Part shown: positions 52,621 to 63,319 of the stretch, piece after piece
How positions within the stretch are numbered: position 1 is the first letter of the stretch
How the letters are laid out: the number at the start of each line of letters is the position of its first letter
Assembly (NCBI RefSeq): GCF_001682865.1
Contig: NZ_MAQX01000001.1
Coordinates: forward strand, 930,001-994,000
Reading direction: 5' to 3'
Origin: Bacillus sp. FJAT-26390
GTDB taxonomy: Bacteria > Bacillota > Bacilli > Paenibacillales > Paenibacillaceae
DNA length: 64,000 nt
The notes under the pieces: model-generated
Seen by the model: the letters and a program-made list of their open reading frames with translations, nothing else
Told to the model about the DNA's origin: nothing
Database searches by the model: none
Translations under genes and position numbers: made by a program

Positions 52621-53508
52621 ATGGAACTTCTTCAACTGCAATATTTTCTCGCGGTAGCTCGTTTGGAGCATGTGACCGAAGCTGCACGAAATCTGCATGT
52701 TACACAATCGTCACTAAGCAAAACGATTCAACGCTTGGAGGAGGATCTAGGGGTCCCTTTATTCGATCGAATAGGGAGGAAGCTGCGGTTGAATGAGTTT
52801 GGAAGCAGATTCCTTCGCCGTGCAGAGAGGGCTTTGTTTGAACTGGAACAGGGGAAGCAGGAGCTAAGCGATTTGTCCAGTCCCGAGCATGGCACACTCG
52901 AATTAGCGGTGACTACCGCAAGCACACTACCTAACATTCTTCGAGTGTTTCGGAAAAAGCGTCCTTATATCCATTTTCATGTGCAAATGCTGACTTTGCA
53001 GGAAATGGTTACGCTTCTTGATCGAGGAGAGGTTGATTTTTGCTTGTCCTCACCTCCTATAGCAGGGGATGACATTGAATGTGAAATCGTGTTTATCGAC
53101 CCCATCCTTGTAGCCGTTCCAAAGGGGCATCGGCTGGCAGAGCGAAGCAGCGTATCCTTGGCAGAGCTAAAGGATGAATGGTTTGTCGGTGTGAAGAGCG
53201 GCTATGGTACTCGCGATTTAATTGATTCTGTATGCAAATCGGTTGGATTTGTACCTAATTATGTGTATGAGGGGGATGAGCCTGCAAGGCTCAGCGCTCT
53301 TGTGGAAGCCGAAATTGGCATAGCCTTCATACCAAGCACGGCAAGAAATTCAAGGGAACAGATCAAATATCTCCAAGTAGAGAATCACGAATTGGTACGG
53401 GAGATAGCTTTGTTATGGCATAGAAGTCGGTACATATCGCGGGCTGCAATGGAATTCCGCGAGGTCGTTGTAGAATTTTTTGGAGCGATGTCCGAACAGA
53501 CCATCTAA
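52621..53508 (+). CDS. LysR-family transcriptional regulator
   Basis: 295 residues from ATG 52621, with GGAGGCAGTG ahead. The winged helix is clear: LQYFLAVARLEHVTEAARNL, HVTQSSLSKTIQRLEEDLG and PLFDRIGRKLRLNEFG. A two-lobed co-inducer domain follows. It diverges from the MFS gene, the classic LysR arrangement, and probably regulates both. Confidence 0.9.
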   Translation: MELLQLQYFLAVARLEHVTEAARNLHVTQSSLSKTIQRLEEDLGVPLFDRIGRKLRLNEFGSRFLRRAERALFELEQGKQELSDLSSPEHGTLELAVTTASTLPNILRVFRKKRPYIHFHVQMLTLQEMVTLLDRGEVDFCLSSPPIAGDDIECEIVFIDPILVAVPKGHRLAERSSVSLAELKDEWFVGVKSGYGTRDLIDSVCKSVGFVPNYVYEGDEPARLSALVEAEIGIAFIPSTARNSREQIKYLQVENHELVREIALLWHRSRYISRAAMEFREVVVEFFGAMSEQTI

Positions 53509-53555
53509 TCAGATTAAATAAAATATCGGATAACGAGAGCATGTTTTGTAAATTA

Positions 53556-53583
53556 CCCGCAGTTAATGCGGGCTTTCTTTTTT
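53556..53583 (+). terminator. Terminator after the LysR gene
   Basis: CCCGC (53556-53560) and GCGGG (53568-53572) form a stem followed by CTTTCTTTTTT. Confidence 0.7.
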
Positions 53584-53683
53584 ATCGGTAAAGACTCTTG
53601 TCAATAGCCAATTGCCGATTCTTTCACACGTTCATAGAGCTTCTGTATTCGCTGGTTCAGAAAAAGCTAACGATATAGCAGGT

Positions 53684-53712
53684 TTGACATGCTATCTACT
53701 AAAAGGTAGAAT
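53684..53712 (+). promoter_or_regulatory. Promoter with inverted repeat ahead of the TetR stub and nitronate monooxygenase
   Basis: TTGACA (53684-53689) and TAGAAT (53707-53712), 17 bases apart. The spacer contains a short inverted repeat (TCTAC-taaaag-GTAGA), a likely TetR operator. With the regulator broken, this promoter now leads directly into the monooxygenase gene. Confidence 0.7.
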
Positions 53713-53718
53713 GACAAC

Positions 53719-53823
53719 ATGACCAAACCAAGAAATACTTCTGAGCTGATCTTACATACGGCTCAAGCGATTGTTCAGCAATTTGGCTATAACGGATTCA
53801 GCTACGCATACTTTGCAGATTGA
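53719..53823 (+). pseudogene. Truncated TetR-family regulator (first 34 residues)
   Basis: The short frame MTKPRNTSELILHTAQAIVQ, continuing with QFGYNGFSYAYFAD, is the start of a TetR helix-turn-helix domain and is then cut by TGA at 53821. The recognition helix and ligand domain are absent; the next gene starts 44 bases later. It appears to be the remnant left by a deletion that fused the regulator's promoter to the nitronate monooxygenase. Confidence 0.65.
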
Positions 53824-53867
53824 AAAAATCGCAGTTATCTATAGGAATGAGTAAAAAGAGGTGAACA

Positions 53868-54950
53868 ATGACGATGAAGCTTTCGACTGATCTTTGCCAA
53901 ATATTTAACATTCGTTACCCGATTTTCTTGGCTGGCATGGCGGGTGGACCCGGAACAGCAGCGTTAGCTGCGTCCGTATCCAATGCCGGCGGGCTTGGGA
54001 CGCTGGGAGCTGCCTACATGGATCCAGAAACGCTTCGAAACTCGATTCGGGAAATTCGCGAGTTAACGAGTGCACCCTTCGGCGTGAATCTATTTGCTAC
54101 ACGCACTCCTGACGACAATACGAGAATCGAAGAAGCTCAACGGGAACTCAACGCTATGAGAGACATATTGGGATTGCCACACACAAAGGGAGAAGCCTTA
54201 CTGACACCGGATTTATTCGAGCAGCAATTCTCCGTTGTACTGGAAGAAAATGTACCGGTTATCAGCACCGCATTTGGTGTTCTTCCCAAACCTATGATGG
54301 AGCAATCCAAAGCTGCAGGTATGCAAGTTGTCACTATGGTGACTACAGTTGATGAAGCGATTATTGCCGAACAGGCCGGATGTGACGCCATTGTGGCTCA
54401 GGGCAGCGAAGCTGGAGGGCACCGCGGGACATTTGATATATCCGATCGTCCAATGGGCGCTAATATCGGCACGATGGCCTTAGTGCCGCAAATTGTAGAT
54501 CGAGTTCGTATTCCCGTAATCGCGGCTGGCGGGATTATGGATGGGCGTGGTCTGGTCGCTGCACTTGCACTTGGCGCACAGGGGGTTCAGATGGGGACAC
54601 GCTTCCTAACAGCGAAAGAATCTGGAGCCCATGCCGCATATCAGCAAAAACTGCTCGCTAGTACGGAGGAGAGTACGGTTATTACCCATGTGTTTTCGGG
54701 TCGTCCCGCCAGAGGGGTAACAAACGAATTTATCAAACGCTGGGACAAAAGCGGGTTAGAGCCTCTTCCGTTTCCTACTCAAAATACAGCGACACGAGAT
54801 ATTAGAAATGCTTCAGCTAAACAAAATAATCCCGAATTTATGTCTTTGTGGGCAGGACAAGGCCTGCGGATGCTAACATCTGGCCAAAGCGCGGAGTCTA
54901 TCATTCAGGAAACGATCGATCAGGCGCAAAAAATTGTTCAACCACGTTAA
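53868..54950 (+). CDS. Nitronate monooxygenase (2-nitropropane dioxygenase family)
   Basis: 360 residues. An FMN TIM barrel: IFLAGMAGGPGTAALAASVSNAGG at the start, here seen as GMAGGPGTAALAA and SNAGGLGTLGAAYM; FGVNLFA near 66; a central AGCDAIVAQGSEAGGHRG near 167-184 with the active-site histidine; PVIAAGGIMDGRGLVAALALG; and GVQMGTRFL. These fit nitronate monooxygenases that oxidise toxic nitronates such as propionate 3-nitronate. AGAGGTG precedes ATG 53868. A truncated TetR gene and its promoter stand just upstream. Confidence 0.88.
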   Translation: MTMKLSTDLCQIFNIRYPIFLAGMAGGPGTAALAASVSNAGGLGTLGAAYMDPETLRNSIREIRELTSAPFGVNLFATRTPDDNTRIEEAQRELNAMRDILGLPHTKGEALLTPDLFEQQFSVVLEENVPVISTAFGVLPKPMMEQSKAAGMQVVTMVTTVDEAIIAEQAGCDAIVAQGSEAGGHRGTFDISDRPMGANIGTMALVPQIVDRVRIPVIAAGGIMDGRGLVAALALGAQGVQMGTRFLTAKESGAHAAYQQKLLASTEESTVITHVFSGRPARGVTNEFIKRWDKSGLEPLPFPTQNTATRDIRNASAKQNNPEFMSLWAGQGLRMLTSGQSAESIIQETIDQAQKIVQPR

Positions 54951-54967
54951 TTGAACGTTTTAATTAG

Positions 54968-55000
54968 TAGCAGTCCAATCCTATTGGACTGCTATTTTTT
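54968..55000 (+). terminator. Terminator after nitronate monooxygenase
   Basis: TAGCAGTCCAAT (54968-54979) pairs with ATTGGACTGCTA (54983-54994), then a T run. Confidence 0.88.
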
Positions 55001-55107
55001 AATTCAAAGTGCCCATTTGACTCAATAAAGGAACAATGCCGCCGAGAAAAGATTCGTCAAGACTCCACGTTGCACGGACATAGTTGATAATCAGTATCAT
55101 CTGTGAT

Positions 55108-55131
55108 ATATTGTTAACAAGTAAACAATAT
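55108..55131 (+). promoter_or_regulatory. Candidate MarR operator
   Basis: The inverted repeat ATATTGTT (55108-55115) and AACAATAT (55124-55131), with an 8-base gap, lies about 80 bases before the MarR gene. A half-site-like AAGTAAACAA recurs at about 55186-55195. These are plausible autoregulatory sites. Confidence 0.5.
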
Positions 55132-55208
55132 TATCTTAATTTCCCGATTACGTTCTATTATTTTAATAGATTTTTATTATTTATAAGTAAACAAAGGGCG
55201 GTTGAAGG

Positions 55209-55691
55209 ATGAGCACAGAAGAACGAACCAAACAGCTGCTATATGAGCAGTATATCCGGTTTTTTCATGTCTATGAGGATCATAAGGACAAGGAAATCGA
55301 ACATTTTCTCAGTATCGCCCAAAGGGAAGCCTTCGAGAATTTCCCCCTGAATTTGACCGCGGTTCATATGATTGATTGCATCGGTCGGCATGAGCCGATT
55401 AACAATTCGGGGATTGCTGAGGCAATGAATTTGTCTAAGGCGAGTATTACCAAGATCGGCAACAAGCTATTGGAGGAAGGGTTCGTCAAACGGACGCAAA
55501 TGAATGACAACAAGAAGGAAAGTTATTTCCGGTTGTCGCAGCAAGGCAAAAAAATCTTCGATCTGCATGAACGCCTTCATGAGCTTGAAGCTGAACGCTT
55601 CTACCGTTTTTTGAACAAATATTCGGAAGTGGAATTGAAGGTCATCCATAAATTTCTTCAGGATGCTAGTATTGACATCGAATCCAGATGA
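55209..55691 (+). CDS. MarR-family transcriptional regulator
   Basis: 160 residues. The winged helix is in the middle: INNSGIAEAMNLSKASITKIGNKL followed by EGFVKRTQMNDNKKESYFRLS, seen as IAEAMNLSKASITKI and RTQMNDNKKESYFRL. Dimerisation helices lie at both ends. The gene is 19 bases ahead of two nitroreductase genes and probably represses this operon in the absence of a phenolic or electrophilic ligand. Confidence 0.87.
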   Translation: MSTEERTKQLLYEQYIRFFHVYEDHKDKEIEHFLSIAQREAFENFPLNLTAVHMIDCIGRHEPINNSGIAEAMNLSKASITKIGNKLLEEGFVKRTQMNDNKKESYFRLSQQGKKIFDLHERLHELEAERFYRFLNKYSEVELKVIHKFLQDASIDIESR

Positions 55692-55710
55692 ACCAAAGGA
55701 GGTGAAGGGG

Positions 55711-56286
55711 TTGAATTTGACTCAGTTGATCAGGGAACGCAGAAGTATCCGAAAATGTAATTCCAAGCCGGTGGAACAAGAGCTGGTAGTTGAATTACTC
55801 AGCAGCGCAGCCCGGCTGCAACCGTCCATAGACACTGGATCTTGGCGCGTAGTCTATTCCGGCACTCCCGAAGCAAACAAACGGCTAGTCGATTATATGT
55901 TTGCACAGATATCCCAGAGCAAGCTCGGTAAGCTGATTCCGGGAAAACTAGCGGATGTATTTAAAAAGAGATTCACCGATATTCCCGGCCATGTAATTGT
56001 CATGTCCACAGTTGGTCCGGACCGTCTGAGCGACGACCGTAATTATTCGGCCGTCTGCGCGATGATGCAAAGCTTTCAGTTGCTGGGCTGGGAACGCGGC
56101 TTAGGCATGCTATGGGATACGGAGTCCATGATTCAGCATGAGGGTTTCTTCAAAGGAATTGGTTTGCGTGAGGATGAAAGATTCGTAGGCATTCTCCATT
56201 TAGGGTACTACGACAAAGCACCTAAGAGCCGCAAAAGAACGCCGGCCGAGCAGAAGTGGACCGTATTTCAGGGATATGCCACATAA
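55711..56286 (+). CDS. Nitroreductase-family protein
   Basis: About 191 residues from TTG 55711, directly after AAAGGAGGTGAAGGGG; the longer open frame from 55663 overlaps the MarR gene. It begins with LTQLIRERRSIRKCNSKPV, the FMN-phosphate-binding RRS-R start of nitroreductases. Later it has QSFQLLGWERGLGMLWDTE, with GLG-type text, and FVGILHLGY, as in the family's C-terminal end. It probably reduces nitro compounds, quinones or enones with NAD(P)H. Confidence 0.82.
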   Translation: MNLTQLIRERRSIRKCNSKPVEQELVVELLSSAARLQPSIDTGSWRVVYSGTPEANKRLVDYMFAQISQSKLGKLIPGKLADVFKKRFTDIPGHVIVMSTVGPDRLSDDRNYSAVCAMMQSFQLLGWERGLGMLWDTESMIQHEGFFKGIGLREDERFVGILHLGYYDKAPKSRKRTPAEQKWTVFQGYAT

Positions 56287-56302
56287 AGGGGAGGCTGTAA
56301 AA

Positions 56303-56788
56303 ATGAAATTATCCGACTTGTGCGAAGAAATGAACAAACCGATACATTTTTTAGATCGCCCGGTGCCGCAGCAGCTGATACTGGAGCTCCTTAATCATGC
56401 CGTATGGGCGCCGAACGATGGGCTCCGTGAGCCATGGCGGTTTATTTTTGCTGACAACCTGCATGGGGGAAATTTGCAAGGGTTGCAAGAACCCGCTCCA
56501 GCCTATCTGCTAGTAGTGATGAGGGAAGAGGCAGACCGCTATAAGCAGGACGAGGACTTTGCAGCCGTCAACTGCCTGATCCAAAATTTCCGTTTGCTAG
56601 CCTACGAGCAGGGCCTCGGTATGCACTGCACCCTGCATGACTGGATGTATGACCGAAGCCGTGCAGAAACTTTTGGGGTACTGGGCAACGAGCGTATCGC
56701 TGCGGTATTGGAATTGGGGTACAGCGAGGCTCACTCGGAAGGGAAATCTGAGGCTTCTGAGATCCAACTGCGGTTCGAGCTGCTGTAG
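56303..56788 (+). CDS. Short nitroreductase-family protein
   Basis: 161 residues from ATG 56303 (AAAGGGGAGG ahead). The family frame is recognisable: a LILELLNHAVWAPNDGLREPWRFIF segment (as NHAVWAPNDGLREPWRF), LIQNFRLLAYEQGLGMHCTLH and RIAAVLELGYSEA. The usual N-terminal RRS-R flavin-phosphate motif is weak (PIHFLDRPV). It may need the larger protein encoded just upstream to form a flavin site, since nitroreductases build it at a dimer interface. It is the last gene of the MarR operon. Confidence 0.75.
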   Translation: MKLSDLCEEMNKPIHFLDRPVPQQLILELLNHAVWAPNDGLREPWRFIFADNLHGGNLQGLQEPAPAYLLVVMREEADRYKQDEDFAAVNCLIQNFRLLAYEQGLGMHCTLHDWMYDRSRAETFGVLGNERIAAVLELGYSEAHSEGKSEASEIQLRFELL

Positions 56789-56828
56789 GGCGATGCGCGT
56801 ATCAGAGGACAAGAACATATATATTATG

Positions 56829-56854
56829 AACCGCGTAAATCGCGGTTTTTTTGT
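56829..56854 (+). terminator. Terminator after the nitroreductase operon
   Basis: AACCGCG (56829-56835) pairs with CGCGGTT (56841-56847), followed by six Ts. Confidence 0.88.
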
Positions 56855-57015
56855 TTTAGGGATATAGGTTTCTTGACCAAAACAGTTGAAGAAATCTTCA
56901 ACATAACGGATAACAAGTGAGTAAGGTATGGCGGTGGGAAGTGCCGTTTTTTCCTGCGAATGCTGCGGCGATGCCGGAATCCGAATCGCTTATCACGGGA
57001 AGCCGGTAGGAGAGC

Positions 57016-57165
57016 ATGATTTTAAAAACATTAACCTGGATCTCGTTGAGCACGTTTTTAGCTCTATTTTTTGCGATCTTCATTTTCATGCTGCAGGGAG
57101 TAATCCCAGCTGCTCAAAATCATCTTTCACTTTCATCCGCCGGTTATAAAAGGCTAATGAAGTGA
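57016..57165 (+). CDS. Possible 49-residue single-span membrane protein
   Basis: A frame with GGTAGGAGAGC just before ATG 57016 encodes MILKTLTW, then one hydrophobic helix (about 8-30, with LALFFAIFIFML) and a polar tail rich in Ser and Lys. Size and layout fit small bacterial membrane peptides. It lies alone in an otherwise empty 550-base stretch. The rest of that stretch has no supported gene. It could also be a remnant of a longer gene. Confidence 0.35.
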   Translation: MILKTLTWISLSTFLALFFAIFIFMLQGVIPAAQNHLSLSSAGYKRLMK

Positions 57166-57223
57166 CGGAGCTCGGCTCGAACCATGGTTTTTGATATGAC
57201 TAATGATAGCGGAAAATCAAAAA

Positions 57224-57255
57224 AGAACCTGATTCGTTTTACCAGGTTCTTCTAT
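57224..57255 (+). promoter_or_regulatory. Hairpin in the region before the rifampin phosphotransferase gene
   Basis: AGAACCTG (57224-57231) pairs with CAGGTTCT (57243-57250), followed by TCTATATT. It lies 150 bases before the rph-like gene and could be a weak terminator or part of a leader. No clear promoter and no rifamycin-associated repeat of the actinobacterial type was recognised. Confidence 0.4.
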
Positions 57256-57393
57256 ATTGCATATAAAAAATCACGATGATATAATCAGATTGCGACTTAG
57301 TCAATTCAAAAAGACATAAATGATGCATCTTACATTTTTATTGTAACATCCCCGTAAGCTCCTGTCAAATGTTTTTCTCAATTTAATGGTTAG

Positions 57394-60000
<2,607 letters not shown>

Positions 60001-60016
60001 TGGCTGAATACGTCAA

Positions 60017-60053
60017 CCAACCCCCAAGTCAATCTATTTTGATTGGGGGTTGA
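60017..60053. terminator. Bidirectional terminator between rph and spoVB-like genes
   Basis: CAACCCCCAA pairs with TTGGGGGTTG-type sequence (right arm near 60044-60053) extended by TCAAT/ATTGA-like bases, between two converging genes. Confidence 0.75.
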
Positions 60054-60116
60054 TAATGGTTAATTACAAAATAAGAATTAATTCTTCAAATTAATGTAGA
60101 AAGCAAACAACAATTG

Positions 60117-61667
60117 TTACCACGGAATCGAGAACCTCTGGAGCGTGCTTTTCCAATTCAACGTACCCGTTAATACGAGTGTAATGAAATAAATGAGCGA
60201 GGACCAGACAATTGAAACGATTACGCTCCATAACAGCGGTAAGCCTTGGACGGTTAGATAGTCAAAGGTCCAGTGCCCGCAAATCGCCATCAGCATCATA
60301 CAGATCCCAACCTTGATATAAGGACGAATGCTCCAGTAAAATCCGATCGAGCCTGAGATCGAAAAGAAGTTTAACAGTGTTTGCATGACGATTCCGACGC
60401 CGATGCCGTACGCAATGCCGATAATGCCGAATTGGCTGCCGAACACGAAGATCGAGACAGCTTTGAAAACCGTTGCTGCCACGTAGTTCCACAGTGTCGC
60501 TTTCGCTCGGCCGAGACCGAGCAGGATCGCGTGCAGCGGTGCGTCGAAATAGTGCAAAAAGAACACCGGCGCCAATATTTTGAGCAGCAATCCTGCTTCT
60601 GGCGCGTTGTATACAAGCGTCGTAAGTGGTGTTGCCCACTCGAATAAAATGACGGTCGCCGGCGCGCCGATCAGAAGTCCCAAGCTTAACGCCTGATTCA
60701 TCCTCTCATGCATAAGAAGACTGTTCTTGTTCGCCGCTGCCTCTCCAATCGCAGGAATAAGAGCGGTGGACAAGGACTGCGTAATAAAGCTTGGCATGAA
60801 CAGCAGCGGAAACACATAGCCGGCCAGCAGGCCGAATTGCTTCGTGGCTAACACTGTGCCGATGCCGGCCAGCGCCAGGCTGGATGTAATGAGTAACGGT
60901 TGGAAGGTGCTGTATAACGAATGAATAACGCCGTGCCCGGTAGTCGGCAAACCGATCTGCAGCAGCTCTCCGAGTGTGCTTCTTCCTTGCTTCATGTGGC
61001 TTGCCCATGTCTCGCCCGGCATCTTTGATTCACCGTACAGTTTGTAGCTTGCCACGAGAAATAAGAGGCTGATCGCTTCGCTGACGACAGATGCAGCCAT
61101 TGCACCCGCAGCCGCATACGCGATGCCGTAAGGCAGCAATAGGTGTACCAATGCAAGGACACAGGCGATTTGCACCGTATGCTCGAGCACATCGGAGGTG
61201 GCGATGGTCTTCATCTGCTGCATGCCGCGGAAGTATCCTTTTAACACCGCAGAGACAGCGACAATCGGAGCGATCGGCGTAATCGCGAGCATCGCATAAT
61301 AGGCGCGTTGATCGCTCAGCAGGATGGATGCGATCCATTCGGATCCTAGTAGTGAAATGAACGTAAGCGCTATGCTCAAAATGCCGGTGACGGCTAGCGA
61401 CACATGCAGGATACGCCTCACTTTCAATCGTTCGCCTCGAGCGTTTGCCTCCGCGACCAGCTTTGAAATGGCCACTGGCAATCCAAGCTCCGTAATCGTA
61501 ATGACGAGAGGGACGAGCGGATGCGCCATCATCAACAGGCCGATTCCCTCCGCGCCCAGTACACGCGCAATATACATACCGCTGATAAAGCCGAGAATGC
61601 GGTTGATGAAAGCTGCGACAGACAAGACTAGCGTTCCTCTCATGAACGTTTGCCCGTGTTGCACCAT
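60117..61667 (-). CDS. SpoVB-like polysaccharide flippase (MOP superfamily)
   Basis: 516 residues with about fourteen membrane helices. The start is typical of SpoVB/YtgP/MurJ-type proteins: FMRGTLVLSVAAFINRILGF followed by YIARVLGAEGIGLLMMA. Later segments such as LPTTGHGVIHSLYSTFQPLLI and AILLGLGRAKATLWN also fit. These proteins flip lipid-linked precursors across the membrane; SpoVB acts in spore cortex synthesis. GGAGG lies ahead of the start on the minus strand. Confidence 0.87.
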   Translation of the reverse strand: MVQHGQTFMRGTLVLSVAAFINRILGFISGMYIARVLGAEGIGLLMMAHPLVPLVITITELGLPVAISKLVAEANARGERLKVRRILHVSLAVTGILSIALTFISLLGSEWIASILLSDQRAYYAMLAITPIAPIVAVSAVLKGYFRGMQQMKTIATSDVLEHTVQIACVLALVHLLLPYGIAYAAAGAMAASVVSEAISLLFLVASYKLYGESKMPGETWASHMKQGRSTLGELLQIGLPTTGHGVIHSLYSTFQPLLITSSLALAGIGTVLATKQFGLLAGYVFPLLFMPSFITQSLSTALIPAIGEAAANKNSLLMHERMNQALSLGLLIGAPATVILFEWATPLTTLVYNAPEAGLLLKILAPVFFLHYFDAPLHAILLGLGRAKATLWNYVAATVFKAVSIFVFGSQFGIIGIAYGIGVGIVMQTLLNFFSISGSIGFYWSIRPYIKVGICMMLMAICGHWTFDYLTVQGLPLLWSVIVSIVWSSLIYFITLVLTGTLNWKSTLQRFSIPW

Positions 61668-62017
61668 GGCTGTTTTCCTCCTGTTTATATAATACTTAAA
61701 TATGTATTCAACATTCGGAAAAGCATGCGAACGAGCTGGTGTCAGATTCTTTTATAAACAAGCATAGTTAGGCAACGGCGCGGCTTTAGCGGTAGATTCA
61801 CACGCCGTGCTCCTCCGTAAGAAGTATTCCTTTGAAGCCTTTTCACTTCAATACATCCGCGCGGAGGGATTTGACTCTCACAAGCTCATTTTTCCATTTT
61901 GGGATGTCCGAAGCTTTGATTGAATGGCTGAAGATGATTATTCGACGTCCGAGTGATGGTTATTTTTGAGAGAGATCACGAATTTTACAGAAAAAGAGTT
62001 TTGGTTCGATAAGTACC
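61668..62017. other. Intergenic region with an unidentified open stretch
   Basis: Between the diverging genes a plus-strand open frame without start codon (about 61768-61923; VDSHAVLLRKKYSFEAFSLQ, FPFWDVRSFD) looks protein-like and may be a gene remnant. It was not identified. Nothing else supported. Confidence 0.35.
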
Positions 62018-62048
62018 TTGACAGTCATAGTAGTATATCGTATTATAC
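62018..62048 (+). promoter_or_regulatory. Promoter and operator of the PadR operon
   Basis: TTGACA (62018-62023) and TATTAT (62041-62046), 17 bases apart. An inverted repeat GTATA (62033-62037) and TATAC (62044-62048) overlaps the -10 box, a usual position and sequence style for PadR autorepression. Confidence 0.75.
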
Positions 62049-62065
62049 AGTTGCGGGGTGATTAA

Positions 62066-62395
62066 ATGAGCGAGAACAAAATTACATCTGACCTGCTGCG
62101 CGGACATACCGATACGATGATATTGCGACTCTTATCTGAAGCAGATCGCTATGGGTACGAAATTGTCAAGTTGATTGCAGAGCGCTCAGGCGGTGATTAT
62201 GAATTAAAAGAAGCTACCATGTATTCCAGTGTTCGGCGACTTGAGGCGGACGGTGATATCGAGTGGTATTGGGGTGACGAATCGCAAGGCGGCCGGCGCA
62301 AATACTTTAGAATAACCGAAAAGGGCAGAGAAAGTTACGCCCGAAACAAAAACAATTGGGAGTACGCAAAACGTGTGCTTGAAAATTTATTATAA
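62066..62395 (+). CDS. PadR-family transcriptional regulator
   Basis: 109 residues. LLRGHTDTMILRLLSEADRYGYEIVKLI begins the winged helix (seen as DTMILRLLSEADRYGYEI), with the family's ATMYSSVRRLEADGDIEWYWG and GGRRKYFRITEKGRE. It controls the following gene, whose N-terminal domain is the usual partner of PadR proteins. GCGGGGTG lies before the ATG. Confidence 0.9.
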   Translation: MSENKITSDLLRGHTDTMILRLLSEADRYGYEIVKLIAERSGGDYELKEATMYSSVRRLEADGDIEWYWGDESQGGRRKYFRITEKGRESYARNKNNWEYAKRVLENLL

Positions 62396-62409
62396 GGAGA
62401 GTGCATTTT

Positions 62410-63276
62410 ATGAATGAAAAATTGACTAACTATCTGAAAGGTGTGTTCGCACCGTACGATGGGGTGAAAAGCGTCGAGGAATTAAAAACGGATCTGCTCT
62501 ACGATCTGCAGGAGCGGTTCCGTGAGCTCAAAGAAGAGGGAAAGGACGATGAGACAGCGTTCGAGATGACCATCGATAGCATTGGTGACATCGAGCAAAC
62601 GGTACAAGAGGTTGCTAACCTCTCCCGCTCGCTGGAGCGGCAGGTGGTAACAAACTTTAGCGCAAGCAATCTAGCTAAGAGTGACTTTGCTGGTGTTATT
62701 GCGCATAAAGGAAAGTTTTCAGGGAGCGCCCTTAGACGATCCAACTTTTCGGGCGCAGACTTGACCGGAAGCACGTTTGCGAGCAGCGATGTACGAGAAG
62801 CTAATTTTGACGGCTCAAACCTCACCGACTGCAATATTTCTGCCAATGACCTTACGGATTCGAGCTTCCATAAGTCTATTCTTGTACGTACCAACATCAG
62901 CAAGTCGGGCCTAGACGGAGCAAAATTCATGGATGTAAAGCTAACAGACGTCAAGTTAACCATGACCGACCTTAGAAAAACAATCTTTGATAGATGTGTC
63001 TTTAACGGAGTGGAATTCAAATATTCGGATCTGCGAGGGCAGCGATTTGACGGGCAGACCTTTATCGGGGTGAAGTTTGACAAGTCGGCGCTGAACGAAG
63101 TTTCGTTTAAAGGCGCGATACTCAAAAATGTTTCGTTCATTTCTGGCTTTACTTTGACTAAGAAATATTACCGTGCTATCAAAACCATCAGCTTTGATGG
63201 CGCGATGATGGATAAGTTGACCTATGCCGCCCTTAAAGGCATGGATGCCGATTTGTCAAAAGTTACAGTTATATAA
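62410..63276 (+). CDS. HAAS-domain protein with pentapeptide repeats
   Basis: 288 residues from ATG 62410, 16 bases after the PadR stop and preceded by AAGGAGAG. Residues 1-75 are a helical HAAS/DUF1700-type domain (LTNYLKGVFAPYDGVKSVEEL, ELKEEGKDDETAFEMTIDSI), typical of proteins encoded beside PadR regulators. From about 80 the chain becomes a pentapeptide-repeat coil with A/S-x-(L/F)-x-x units such as ASNLAKSDFAG, RRSNFSGADLTGSTF, REANFDGSNLTDCN and GLDGAKFMDVKLTDV. Such right-handed square helices can mimic DNA. A role in gyrase protection is known for some members but cannot be inferred here. Confidence 0.85.
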   Translation: MNEKLTNYLKGVFAPYDGVKSVEELKTDLLYDLQERFRELKEEGKDDETAFEMTIDSIGDIEQTVQEVANLSRSLERQVVTNFSASNLAKSDFAGVIAHKGKFSGSALRRSNFSGADLTGSTFASSDVREANFDGSNLTDCNISANDLTDSSFHKSILVRTNISKSGLDGAKFMDVKLTDVKLTMTDLRKTIFDRCVFNGVEFKYSDLRGQRFDGQTFIGVKFDKSALNEVSFKGAILKNVSFISGFTLTKKYYRAIKTISFDGAMMDKLTYAALKGMDADLSKVTVI

Positions 63277-63319
63277 AGATAGATCATTTTCCTAGATGAG
63301 TCGACCACCGGCCTTGGCC

